Part shown: positions 1 to 8,491 of the stretch, piece after piece
Position numbering within the stretch: position 1 is the stretch's first letter
How the letters are laid out: the number at the start of each line of letters is the position of its first letter
Assembly: GCA_013791885.1 (NCBI GenBank)
Contig: VMSZ01000058.1
Span: forward strand, 1 to 41,135
Source of the DNA: Sulfurimonas sp.
Lineage (GTDB): Bacteria; Campylobacterota; Campylobacteria; Campylobacterales; Sulfurimonadaceae
Length of the DNA: 41,135 nucleotides
Direction: 5' to 3'
The notes under the pieces: model-generated
The model's input: only the letters and a program-made list of their open reading frames with translations
What the model was told of the DNA's origin: nothing
Database searches by the model: none
Program-made: the position numbers and the translations under genes

Positions 1-1
1 C

Positions 2-433
2 AAAATAGGAACAGATACTTTTGTAGTTCTTAAAGAGAGTGATAACTACTCAATGCAACTCGTAAACAAAGGAGTTATCACTCCAAAAACAACTCAAATA
101 GAGACAACACTTGAGTTAGGCGCTGAGTATCAAGGTATAGAGCAGTATAGCTTTACAAAAGAGCTCGATTATCAACTCTTGAATTCTGCGTTTGTAATGC
201 AGAATCATTATGAACAAGTCCAACCAATGGTAATCTCAGCGCAAACTTTTGGCTTTACAGTATTACAGCAGAGCGTCTATGATGGTGCGGTTGAGTTACC
301 TCTTCTCGCAGGGCATTATCTCCCCTCCGTTGGAATGAACTATTCGGATTTTAGAAGCTTTGATGCAAGTTTAGTAATAGGTGAGAGTGACGAAGAGTTG
401 TATGAATACTGGATTGAAGATATAGCAATATAA
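2..433 (+). CDS. C-terminal part of an unknown protein, cut by the window edge
   Basis: The frame is open to the first bases of the window (it reads KIGTDTFVVLKESDNYS before the first internal Met at 53), so the gene starts outside and only about 143 C-terminal residues are visible. No signal peptide, membrane segment or motif is recognisable in this part; it is acidic near its end (GESDEELYEYWIEDIAI). It stops 9 bases before the lipoprotein gene, so it is likely co-transcribed with the export operon. By position it could be a substrate or accessory protein of that system, but nothing in the sequence shows this. I do not recognise the family. Confidence 0.75.
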   Translation, partial: KIGTDTFVVLKESDNYSMQLVNKGVITPKTTQIETTLELGAEYQGIEQYSFTKELDYQLLNSAFVMQNHYEQVQPMVISAQTFGFTVLQQSVYDGAVELPLLAGHYLPSVGMNYSDFRSFDASLVIGESDEELYEYWIEDIAI

Positions 434-442
434 GGAGAAAAT

Positions 443-2002
443 ATGAAAAAAAATATCACAATAACATCTCTTGTGTGGGGAATGATGATAGTGTTTGGTG
501 GTTGTTCAGGCAGTGGTGGCGGAACATATACTTCTGTTGAAGCGACAAGCTTAAGTGAAATATCGGGAGTGGTTTCAGATGGTCCTATAAAAAATGCACG
601 AGCGTTTTTGGACATTAATGAAAATGGAGCTTATGACATCGGAGAGCCTTATGACATCACAAACGAGAGGGGAGAATACACTATAAAGTATGTACTTGAT
701 CCTGGAAAAGAGTATCTTGTCATTGCTGAGGGTAGCAGTGATCTCAACACGAGTGATGAAGTAGATAATGCCGGTAATTCTCCGCTTATTTTTAAAATGT
801 TTGTAAGCTTTACAGCAAGCGGGTCTATGAGTGATGTAAATATTAATGGAATTAAATATACAAAAAATCTTAATCCTACGATATTTAAGAGTTATTTAGC
901 AGATCTTAATAGTTCTTTGAGCGGCTTGGATGCAAACGCAACGGATTTTATAGAGACTACTGAGATAAACAGTGTAACTCTTTTTCAAACGTATATCTTA
1001 GACAAAGATATGAACGGCACCATTACACAGCTTACTCAAAAAGTACAAGAGAGTAATGAAGCAAAAGAGCAAGAGATAATAAACACGACTACAACTACAC
1101 CTTATGAGCTTAGTGGTGACTTGAAAGCACTTCTTTTAGATGGTAATATAAATGAAGAGAGTGTAGGAATAAAATCACTCATTGATACAAAGTTTGCATT
1201 TTATGTAGTCCAAATGTATGGGGATGCAGTGGGTGGAAAAGTAGAGAATAATGAGAGTGACAGAATAGAAAACATCATCTATTTAGAAAATGAAAATACG
1301 CTCACAGCAATCTTTAAAAACAGTTACAACACACAACAAACCATAAATAGCTATACACAAAATGAGGTGTTGGCGTATGAGGGAACACTCATCTTTAGCA
1401 ATGATATAAACAATACACTTCTGAGTGCGAAGTACACACAAAAACACTTCCAAGGAAATAGCCAAAGTGGTAACAATAAACTTGATGGTGTAGTGAGTAT
1501 CAGTGATTACAATGGTAGTGCATATAGACTTGACTTTACAAAGGGTGTTTTTGATCTTCACACAGCCGAGTATGGAAATATCAAAGGAAATGTGACTGTA
1601 AAAAATGCAGATACTGAGTCTATTCCAACAAACAACGCCAATACTATAGAACTTACTGATGCCAACATAACAACAGCTTTAGCACCTATAAAAATAGATG
1701 CTTTGTATTCTGCAACTCTTGTTGGAAATTGGAATGGAACTTTGAGCGATAGCTGTGAAGATGCAAATGGCACTATAACTATTAGTTTTGCAAGTGAGTA
1801 CAGTGCATCTTGGCAGGCTGAGTCGGGCGTTACTTTTTATGGAACAGATTTAAGTGTAAACGGAACAAAAGTAACACTGAAAGATGATACAAGAATTTGG
1901 TCTGTAGCAGATATAAATACAAGCCAAAATACTATCAGCGGTTCATGGAGTGCAAGCTCTTGTAGCGGTACTTTTAGCGTTTCACAACAAGTGGATAGAT
2001 GA
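443..2002 (+). CDS. Secreted lipoprotein with carboxypeptidase-regulatory-like (prealbumin-type) domain
   Basis: The 519-residue product begins with a lipoprotein signal peptide: basic MKKN, a hydrophobic stretch and the lipobox VFGGC with the acylated Cys at about residue 21, then a Ser/Gly-rich tether. Residues about 40-100 contain GVVSDGPIKNARAFLDINEN, the beginning of a repeat common in secreted proteins with a D-x-N-x-D calcium-like loop and a Y-T strand. The rest is Thr/Asn/Ser-rich and beta-like. A Shine-Dalgarno AAGGAG lies just before the ATG. It is the first complete gene of the operon and its stop overlaps the next start (ATGA), so its synthesis is tied to that of the TolC-like protein. 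It should be anchored in the outer or inner membrane facing the periplasm or surface. The exact function is unknown; it may be a substrate or assembly factor. Confidence 0.85.
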   Translation: MKKNITITSLVWGMMIVFGGCSGSGGGTYTSVEATSLSEISGVVSDGPIKNARAFLDINENGAYDIGEPYDITNERGEYTIKYVLDPGKEYLVIAEGSSDLNTSDEVDNAGNSPLIFKMFVSFTASGSMSDVNINGIKYTKNLNPTIFKSYLADLNSSLSGLDANATDFIETTEINSVTLFQTYILDKDMNGTITQLTQKVQESNEAKEQEIINTTTTTPYELSGDLKALLLDGNINEESVGIKSLIDTKFAFYVVQMYGDAVGGKVENNESDRIENIIYLENENTLTAIFKNSYNTQQTINSYTQNEVLAYEGTLIFSNDINNTLLSAKYTQKHFQGNSQSGNNKLDGVVSISDYNGSAYRLDFTKGVFDLHTAEYGNIKGNVTVKNADTESIPTNNANTIELTDANITTALAPIKIDALYSATLVGNWNGTLSDSCEDANGTITISFASEYSASWQAESGVTFYGTDLSVNGTKVTLKDDTRIWSVADINTSQNTISGSWSASSCSGTFSVSQQVDR

Positions 2003-3585
2003 GAGTAGCTAGAACTTTATTTGCTCTTTTTTGTGTCACACTCTCTCTCTTTGCGCAAGATGTAAACGATAAGCGAGAAGCCGTGCAGGTTGATTTGCAT
2101 GCTCTTGTGCATGAAGTGGTGCGAAAAAATGCCAAAGGCTTAAGTGAACTTATAACACTTAAAACAAAACAAAATGAGCTTGAAGCTCAAAATTGGATTT
2201 TTGAACCTGTTTTTAAGGCGAGCTTTTTGGAGTCCCAACAAAAAGCAAAAACGAGTGCCGAGGATTTTTACTACACTGATTTGTTGAGTTCTGGCAATGT
2301 GTATGAATCTCGTTCATCTAACTATGAAGTGGGCTTTAGCGGACTTGCTCCAACCGGTGCGCAGTGGTCGCTCAGTGCCATTCATAATACTCTCTCAAGT
2401 AATGTCATAGAGAGTCGAACCGGAAATGATAGTGAATATAGAGGCTATGTTAAACTTGGAGTTGAACAACCGCTTTTAAAAAATGCTGGTTATGATATCA
2501 CTACGATTCAAAAGCAGGTAGCCACTGTTGACGCAGAGATAAGTAAAAATGAGTATGAGAAGCTTGCTACAGAACTTGTCGGCGTGACTATTCAGAGTTA
2601 TTGGGAACTTTATGGTGCTCAAAAAATCGAAGAGAATTTAAAAGAGTTAGTTGTACTTACAAAGAAAAATTATGAAACAGTAAAGCACTTGGCAAATAGT
2701 GGGAGAATTCCTCAAACAGAAATATTGGAGATGGAAAACAGACTCTATATGATAGAGCTTGAAAAGATAGAAGCTACCGATAAACTTTTAGAAAAAAGAA
2801 ATCAACTCTTTTCGTTGCTCAATATTCCGGTGCTTAGTTATGCAGATATGGAGTTTGAATTACTTGAACCGCTCTCTAGCTCTTTTGAGATTCCTACACT
2901 TCAAAAAAGTCTTGAGAGTTCGCTAAACAATTGGTCAGAGTATCAGATTGCTCAAAAAAAATTAGAAGTAGAGATGATAACTCAAAAGTATGTGCATAAT
3001 CAACTTCTTCCTGAACTAAATCTTAAAGCCGATGTGACAAATCAGTCCTTAGAGAATCAAAATAGAGCAGCTATGGAGAATGCTTTTAAAGATGATTACC
3101 AATCTTGGAGTGTAGGTGTTAATTTTTCTATGCCTATTTTTGGAAATCAGAAACTACAAAAGCATGAAGAAAATACAAAACTTAAGATACTTAAAGCTAA
3201 GCTAGAACTCAACTCTTTAGAGAAAAACCTACAAAACAGTCTACATACAAGAATAGAAAAACTTCAAAGCACGAAAAATCAAATGGAGCTTTTTGCTAAA
3301 GGTTTAGAGATAAAAAAGGGTCTTTTAGAGATAGAAAATAAAAAGCTGCTCCACGGAAAAACGAATGTTAAAAATCTTCTTGAACTTGAAGAGGAGTATA
3401 TTTTGTATCAAAAAAAGATGTACCAAAAAGTTGTAGAGTATAAAACCGCAGAGGCAATTTTGCAAAAGGTTATGGGAACACTTCTCGCTTCTTTTAACAT
3501 CGAGGTTAAAGTAAATAATTTAGAAGAAAAAATCGAATCTGATGGACTCTCTGACGATTTGAATTTTCAAACAAAAGGCATGTGA
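1999..3585 (+). CDS. TolC-family outer-membrane efflux/secretion channel
   Basis: The 528-residue protein has a cleavable signal peptide (MRVARTLFALFCVTLSLFAQ) followed by two long repeats of amphipathic helix and strand, as in TolC/OEP proteins. The phrase GVEQPLLKNAGYD at about residues 150-165 is the usual OEP QPLL motif, and NFSMPIFGNQKLQKH near residue 380 is the matching strand-helix joint of the second half. Long helices rich in Glu, Lys and Leu follow. Family members form trimeric channels through the outer membrane and a tunnel into the periplasm. It is a little longer than typical TolC, with a charged C-terminal tail. The start overlaps the previous stop by 4 bases and the next gene overlaps its stop, indicating translational coupling with the adaptor. 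Confidence 0.9.
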   Translation: MRVARTLFALFCVTLSLFAQDVNDKREAVQVDLHALVHEVVRKNAKGLSELITLKTKQNELEAQNWIFEPVFKASFLESQQKAKTSAEDFYYTDLLSSGNVYESRSSNYEVGFSGLAPTGAQWSLSAIHNTLSSNVIESRTGNDSEYRGYVKLGVEQPLLKNAGYDITTIQKQVATVDAEISKNEYEKLATELVGVTIQSYWELYGAQKIEENLKELVVLTKKNYETVKHLANSGRIPQTEILEMENRLYMIELEKIEATDKLLEKRNQLFSLLNIPVLSYADMEFELLEPLSSSFEIPTLQKSLESSLNNWSEYQIAQKKLEVEMITQKYVHNQLLPELNLKADVTNQSLENQNRAAMENAFKDDYQSWSVGVNFSMPIFGNQKLQKHEENTKLKILKAKLELNSLEKNLQNSLHTRIEKLQSTKNQMELFAKGLEIKKGLLEIENKKLLHGKTNVKNLLELEEEYILYQKKMYQKVVEYKTAEAILQKVMGTLLASFNIEVKVNNLEEKIESDGLSDDLNFQTKGM

Positions 3586-4454
3586 TGAAACAACTACAAA
3601 AAATTTTATTGGGAATGGTTATTTTTACGGCTGCGGCATACAGTTTTGAAGCTATAGGAATAGTTCTTCCAAAACACCATCTGCATTTAACTTTTGCGAT
3701 AGATGGGAAAGTTTCTCATCTATTGGTGCGTGAGGGAGATCGTGTTTTAAAAGACAAAACCATTTTACAGCTAGAGGACAAACTTCAAAAGTATGATGCA
3801 AAAAGAAAAGAGCTTATCCATACAGATACTGCGTTTGTGGACTCTCTGAGTCACAATGAAAAGCTTCTCAAAGAGATGGTTAACTCTACAAGAGAACTTT
3901 ATGAAAATACGAAATCAATCTCTAAGGATGAACTGATATCTTTGGAGATTCGCTACTATGAAACTTTAGGACAACTAATAGCTACAAAACAGAAAAAACT
4001 TATAGAGGGCATTGAGTATGAAATGTCAAACACTGTTTTGAAGAGTCATTCACTCAAAGCCCCTATTAGCGGTGTGATTACAAAAATAAACTATGATGTA
4101 GGAGAGTGGGTACGCAGTGGTGAAACTGTTGTGGAGCTTGTTGCTTATGAAGAGTGTTATGTAGAATTTAACATAGAAAAAAATAACATCTCTCATCTCA
4201 AAGTTGGTGATACACTCCCGTTGAAAGTAAAAAGCGGTGATGATAAAGAGATAGAGAAAATGAGTAAAGTAGTCTTTATCTCTGCAGTTGCCGATAAGTC
4301 TAGCGGTCTTGTAAGAATCAAAACGCAGTTTTCAAATAAAGACCTCTCAATAACTCCCGGGCTTTCCGCGGTGGTTACTTTAGAAAACAAAAGTGGGCAA
4401 AAACTTGATGCGCTTAAAGATGGGCTTATTCCTCTTGATAGTGTGAAAAAGTAA
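3585..4454 (+). CDS. Periplasmic adaptor (HlyD/membrane-fusion family)
   Basis: About 289 residues with a signal peptide or N-terminal anchor (MKQLQKILLGMVIFTAAAYS). The first half of a lipoyl-like domain (GKVSHLLVREGDRVLKDKT) is followed by a helical hairpin (about 60-145), the second lipoyl half (LKAPISGVITKINYDVGEWV) and a beta-barrel ending in GLSAVVTLENK. This order is that of membrane-fusion proteins that bridge inner-membrane machinery and TolC. It is short, with a short hairpin. I chose the ATG at 3585, which overlaps the tolC-like stop as TGATG; a GTG one codon upstream is also in frame. It lies 3 bases before the next gene. It is one of three adaptor-type modules in this operon. Confidence 0.85.
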   Translation: MKQLQKILLGMVIFTAAAYSFEAIGIVLPKHHLHLTFAIDGKVSHLLVREGDRVLKDKTILQLEDKLQKYDAKRKELIHTDTAFVDSLSHNEKLLKEMVNSTRELYENTKSISKDELISLEIRYYETLGQLIATKQKKLIEGIEYEMSNTVLKSHSLKAPISGVITKINYDVGEWVRSGETVVELVAYEECYVEFNIEKNNISHLKVGDTLPLKVKSGDDKEIEKMSKVVFISAVADKSSGLVRIKTQFSNKDLSITPGLSAVVTLENKSGQKLDALKDGLIPLDSVKK

Positions 4455-4457
4455 AAA

Positions 4458-6326
4458 ATGAGCAGTAGTAGATTATCCCAAAGCACAGAGGGATTGGCAG
4501 TTTTGAGTAATATCAAAATTTTACGAGATTTTGATGGAGGCGAAGAGGAGTTTTGGAGCCATTATGCTGCAAATATTTTAGCACTTTGTAAATCTCCGGC
4601 TATTTATATAGTAGAGTCTGCTTCAAAAGAAGATTTAAAGTGGCGAGAAAAATCCAAGAGTGGTCTCTTGGAGATTTTTCAAAGCAGTGAGTTTGTGGAG
4701 AAGTTTCTCTTACAAAACTTGGCGAAAATAGTACAAAATGGCTACTCTTATGAACCGTTGAATATCAAAATACCAAATATGTCCACCCCTTTTTTACTCA
4801 CTTTTTCTATTGAGTCTGATAAAGATAACTTTCTTATAGCGTTTATAGTAGCCGACAGATCCAATACACAGCAGTTTAATGAGATGCTGGTAAGAACTCA
4901 GCTTGTAAATGATGTCTATGTGAGTTACAAAAAAAGAGATATACACAATAGAGTTGACAGAGCAGATCAAGAGGATATCTTTGGAGTTCTTGAGCTTTTA
5001 AATCTCATCAAAGATGAGAAAAAATTTGTACTTGCCTGCATGAAACTCGCAGATGAGCTTTGTGTGAAATTTGATTGTTCCAGGGTGAGTGTAGGGTGGA
5101 AAAGTGATGAATACATCAATAGTGTGGCTGTCTCACACCTTGAAAAGTTTGATACAAAAAGCAGCTTAATTAAAAAACTTCAAAATATTTATGAGGAGTG
5201 TGCTGATCAAGAACAGGTTATAGTCTATCCACTTTTGAAAGATCAAAACGTTCTTACGCTTGCACACGAGGAGTATATAAAAGAAAATTCACTGCATGCC
5301 ATCGTCTCTTTGCCTATTGTTTACAATGAGAAAATTTATGGAGTTGTGACGTTAGAGAGAGAAGATGCAAGCTTTAGTGATGAAGAGATTACGCTTTTGA
5401 CATTAACGCTTCTGCAACTGAATGTCTGGCTCTTTGATCTTTATGAAAAAGATAAATGGCTGGGAGAAAAAATAGCCGATAGTGCAAAAAATATGCTCAG
5501 CTCTTTTTTTGGAAGTGAGAACAGTTTTGCGAAATTTGCAGGGGTGATAGTCTCTGCATTGCTTCTTTACTCCTTCTTTTTTGAGTGGGACTATAAAATA
5601 GAGGTGAGTGCTACACTTGATACTGATAATATTTCTTACATTCAAGCACCTTACGATAGTTTTGTTAAGAGTGTTAACTATTTCCCCGGTGACTTTGTTG
5701 CCAAAGGCGAAACGGTTATAGAACTTGATGAAGAGGAGCTGCTTCTAAAAAAACTTGAGATGGAGTCAGATGTTATACGCTATAGCAGAGAGGCGGAAAA
5801 AGCAAGAGCTAAAAGTGAATTAGCCGATATGAACATAGCCATCGCAAAAGTCAATCAAGCAGAGGCAGCTCTTAAAAAAGTGGAGTACTATTTGAGTCAC
5901 TCAAAGATTCAAGCACCTTTTGATGGATATATAGTTGAGGGAGATAAAAAAGAGCTTCTCTCTTCACCGGTTTCAAAAGGTGATATGCTTTTAAAAATAG
6001 CCAATGCAAAAGATATGTTTATTAAGTTTAAGCTCAATGAAAAGTATATTGATGAGATAAAGATCCATGACAAAGGAGAGTTGAAACTTCTCAGTAAACC
6101 CGATACTTACTACCCTATAGAGGTGAAAAATATTATTCCCATAGCTCAGGTTGATGGAGCGAGCGGAAATATTTTTGTGCTCAAAGCAAGGTCTTTAGAA
6201 GAAGTGGAATCATGGTGGAGACCGGGAATGAGCGGTATAGCCAAAATAAATGTCGGACCAAGAAAAGTTATCTGGATTATCACTCACTCTACTATGGATT
6301 TTTTACGAGTCTATTTTTGGATTTGA
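4458..6326 (+). CDS. GAF domain - membrane anchor - HlyD-type adaptor fusion
   Basis: The 622-residue protein has a long cytoplasmic N-terminus. Residues about 175-325 resemble a GAF sensor domain (conserved-looking HAIVSLPIVYNEKIYGVVTL and a closing helix after FSDEEITLLT). A single membrane helix (about 356-376, FAKFAGVIVSALLLYSFFF) is followed by a periplasmic adaptor: lipoyl half (APYDSFVKSVNYFPGDFVAK), helical hairpin (about 425-480), second half (KIQAPFDGYIVEGDK), and a barrel ending in WWRPGMSGIAKINVG. The closing GPRKVIWIITHSTMDFL is the tail usually seen in adaptors that partner M50-HlyD proteins (family impression). It starts 3 bases after the first adaptor and ends 11 bases before the M50 gene. 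A GAF domain could couple export to a cytoplasmic ligand; the ligand is unknown. Confidence 0.85.
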   Translation: MSSSRLSQSTEGLAVLSNIKILRDFDGGEEEFWSHYAANILALCKSPAIYIVESASKEDLKWREKSKSGLLEIFQSSEFVEKFLLQNLAKIVQNGYSYEPLNIKIPNMSTPFLLTFSIESDKDNFLIAFIVADRSNTQQFNEMLVRTQLVNDVYVSYKKRDIHNRVDRADQEDIFGVLELLNLIKDEKKFVLACMKLADELCVKFDCSRVSVGWKSDEYINSVAVSHLEKFDTKSSLIKKLQNIYEECADQEQVIVYPLLKDQNVLTLAHEEYIKENSLHAIVSLPIVYNEKIYGVVTLEREDASFSDEEITLLTLTLLQLNVWLFDLYEKDKWLGEKIADSAKNMLSSFFGSENSFAKFAGVIVSALLLYSFFFEWDYKIEVSATLDTDNISYIQAPYDSFVKSVNYFPGDFVAKGETVIELDEEELLLKKLEMESDVIRYSREAEKARAKSELADMNIAIAKVNQAEAALKKVEYYLSHSKIQAPFDGYIVEGDKKELLSSPVSKGDMLLKIANAKDMFIKFKLNEKYIDEIKIHDKGELKLLSKPDTYYPIEVKNIIPIAQVDGASGNIFVLKARSLEEVESWWRPGMSGIAKINVGPRKVIWIITHSTMDFLRVYFWI

Positions 6327-6337
6327 GGTAGAAAACT

Positions 6338-8491
6338 ATGAGCGAGAATGTTTTTAGTGAGTCATGGCATGTAGTCTCTGAGCTGAGAGTTTCACTTTTA
6401 AGTAGTATAGAAATTCAAAAGCAGTACTACAGAGGTAAAACATGGTATGTGCTTCACGATAAATTTAGTAGTAAATTTTTCAAAATCACCCCAGAAGCAT
6501 ACCGTTTTTTATCCAAGCTTACAGTCAAAAAGAAAGTAGAGCAGATTTGGCTGGAGTACCTTGAAGCAAATCCTGAAATTACTCCAACGCAGGATGAAAT
6601 AGTCAATCTTTTAAGTCAGCTCCACGGAAATAATCTGCTCTATTTTAAAAACAGAGCAGATAGTGAAAATATGTTTAAACGCTCAACCGAGCAAAAGCAC
6701 AAAGAGATTAAAGGTAAACTGGCAAGTTTTTTGTTTATCCGTATACCCCTTTGGAATCCTAGAGAGTGGCTTGAGAATCAAACAAAATTTATTGAACTTT
6801 TTTTGAGTAAAAAGTTTGCATTTATCTGGATAGCACTTTTTATCTACTCACTTGTTCTTATTGCTCAAAATTTTGAAAGCTTTTCTGCACAAGGGCAGGG
6901 AATACTCGCACCAAGTAATATAGTTTTTTTATACATTGGGCTAGTGATTCTTAAAATCTTCCATGAGTTTGGGCATGCGATGATGGTGCGAAAATTTGGA
7001 GGAAATGTCACTACAATGGGAATTATGCTCATTGTGCTCACGCCACTTCCATATATGGATGCAAGCAATAGCTGGTCATTTCAAAACAAGTACCAAAGAG
7101 CTTTAGTCGGGGCTGCCGGAATGATTGTGGAGCTCTTTGTTGCGTTTATCTGCGTCATCATTTGGGCAAACACAGGAGAGGGCGTCATAAACTCTATTGC
7201 GTTTAACATTATGATTATAGGCTCTGTTTCAAGTCTGTTTTTTAATGGAAATCCACTTTTGAAGTTTGACTCGTACTATATTTTATCTGATCTTTTAGAG
7301 ATACCAAACCTCTACCAGAGATCACGCGAACAGTGGTTTTTTTGGATAAAAAAGTATCTCTTTGGAGTCAAGCAGGCATTTAGTCCATCAGACTCAAATG
7401 TTGAGAGTTTTTGGCTGGCTGCTTATGCGTTTACAAGTACCATATATAAGTTTATAGTTGCACTTCTTATCGCTGTTTTTGTTGCAGATCAGTGGTTTTT
7501 GCTTGGTGTTGTTGTGGTGATTATATCTCTGTTTATGTGGGTGTTAAAGCCTATTTACAGTGCCATAAAATACTTGCTAAAAGAGAATGAGATTCAAACA
7601 GTGCGCACACGGGCTATAGGTGTGAGTAGTTTTTTTGCGCTAGTGATTATAGTTCTGTTTGGATTTATACCCTTTGATGATTCCATAAAAGCCAGTGGTA
7701 TAGTGCAAAGCAAATCTTCTTTTAATCTCTACTCGCCAAATGAGGGCTATGTTGATGAGATTTATGTTCAAGAGCTACAAAGAGTTCACAAAGGGACTAA
7801 AATAGTAGCTCTGGAAAATAAAGAAATTTTCTTTGAAATAGAGCAAATAGAAGCGATGATTTTAGAGACTAAAGCAATGCGGCTCAAAGCAAGCGAAGAT
7901 AACATTGCAAATATCAAACCCATAGAAAAAAGACTTGAACTTCTTCAAGAGAAGCTTAGGTTTTTAGAAGAAAAGGCACAAGACTTGGTAGTAGTGTCTG
8001 AGGCTGATGGCTTGTTTATAGCAGAAGATATTAACAAACGCAAAGGCAGACTCATTAAAAGAAGGGAGCTTTTGGGCAAAGTCATTGATGATAGCAGCTA
8101 TGAGTTTGTAGCTATAGTGCCTCAAGAAAAAGCATCACAGCTCTTTAATGAAAATCTTTTCGAGTCTGAGATAAAACTCTATGGTATTGCTTCAAAAACA
8201 GTTAAAGTAGAGAGTCTTAATATTATTCCACATGAGCAGCACCAGCTTCCCTCAGCAGCTTTAGGAATGTTAGGCGGCGGAGATATCGCTATTTTGGAGG
8301 GTGATAAAAACGGCCTAAAAACAAAGGAGTCTTTTTTTAAAGTTATTGCATCAATCAGCCCTGATGCCAATAATCCTTTACTTTATGAAGATAGAACCGG
8401 CATACTCAAAATTACTACAACACCAAAACCTTTGAGTTTACAAATAGTAAGATTTGTAAGACAACTTTTGCAAAAGAGATACCAGCTGTGA
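6338..8491 (+). CDS. M50-family (site-2) metalloprotease with PqqD-like N-terminus and HlyD-like C-terminus
   Basis: In the 717-residue protein, residues about 15-110 look like a PqqD-type winged-helix module (FFKITPEAYRFLSKL...QIWLEYL). Several membrane helices start at about residue 160. The zinc motif HEFGH is at 209-213 and the second motif NPLLKFD at 305-311, giving the expected third zinc ligand Asp311. More membrane helices follow to about 450, then a periplasmic adaptor portion (SGIVQSKSSFNLYSPNEGYV, a helical hairpin, and VVVSEADGLFIAEDI). This architecture occurs next to adaptors and TolC-like proteins in export and peptide-maturation clusters. It probably sits in the inner membrane as both protease and adaptor. 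Its stop overlaps the GTG start of the SecA-like gene, suggesting that the two products act together. Confidence 0.9.
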   Translation: MSENVFSESWHVVSELRVSLLSSIEIQKQYYRGKTWYVLHDKFSSKFFKITPEAYRFLSKLTVKKKVEQIWLEYLEANPEITPTQDEIVNLLSQLHGNNLLYFKNRADSENMFKRSTEQKHKEIKGKLASFLFIRIPLWNPREWLENQTKFIELFLSKKFAFIWIALFIYSLVLIAQNFESFSAQGQGILAPSNIVFLYIGLVILKIFHEFGHAMMVRKFGGNVTTMGIMLIVLTPLPYMDASNSWSFQNKYQRALVGAAGMIVELFVAFICVIIWANTGEGVINSIAFNIMIIGSVSSLFFNGNPLLKFDSYYILSDLLEIPNLYQRSREQWFFWIKKYLFGVKQAFSPSDSNVESFWLAAYAFTSTIYKFIVALLIAVFVADQWFLLGVVVVIISLFMWVLKPIYSAIKYLLKENEIQTVRTRAIGVSSFFALVIIVLFGFIPFDDSIKASGIVQSKSSFNLYSPNEGYVDEIYVQELQRVHKGTKIVALENKEIFFEIEQIEAMILETKAMRLKASEDNIANIKPIEKRLELLQEKLRFLEEKAQDLVVVSEADGLFIAEDINKRKGRLIKRRELLGKVIDDSSYEFVAIVPQEKASQLFNENLFESEIKLYGIASKTVKVESLNIIPHEQHQLPSAALGMLGGGDIAILEGDKNGLKTKESFFKVIASISPDANNPLLYEDRTGILKITTTPKPLSLQIVRFVRQLLQKRYQL

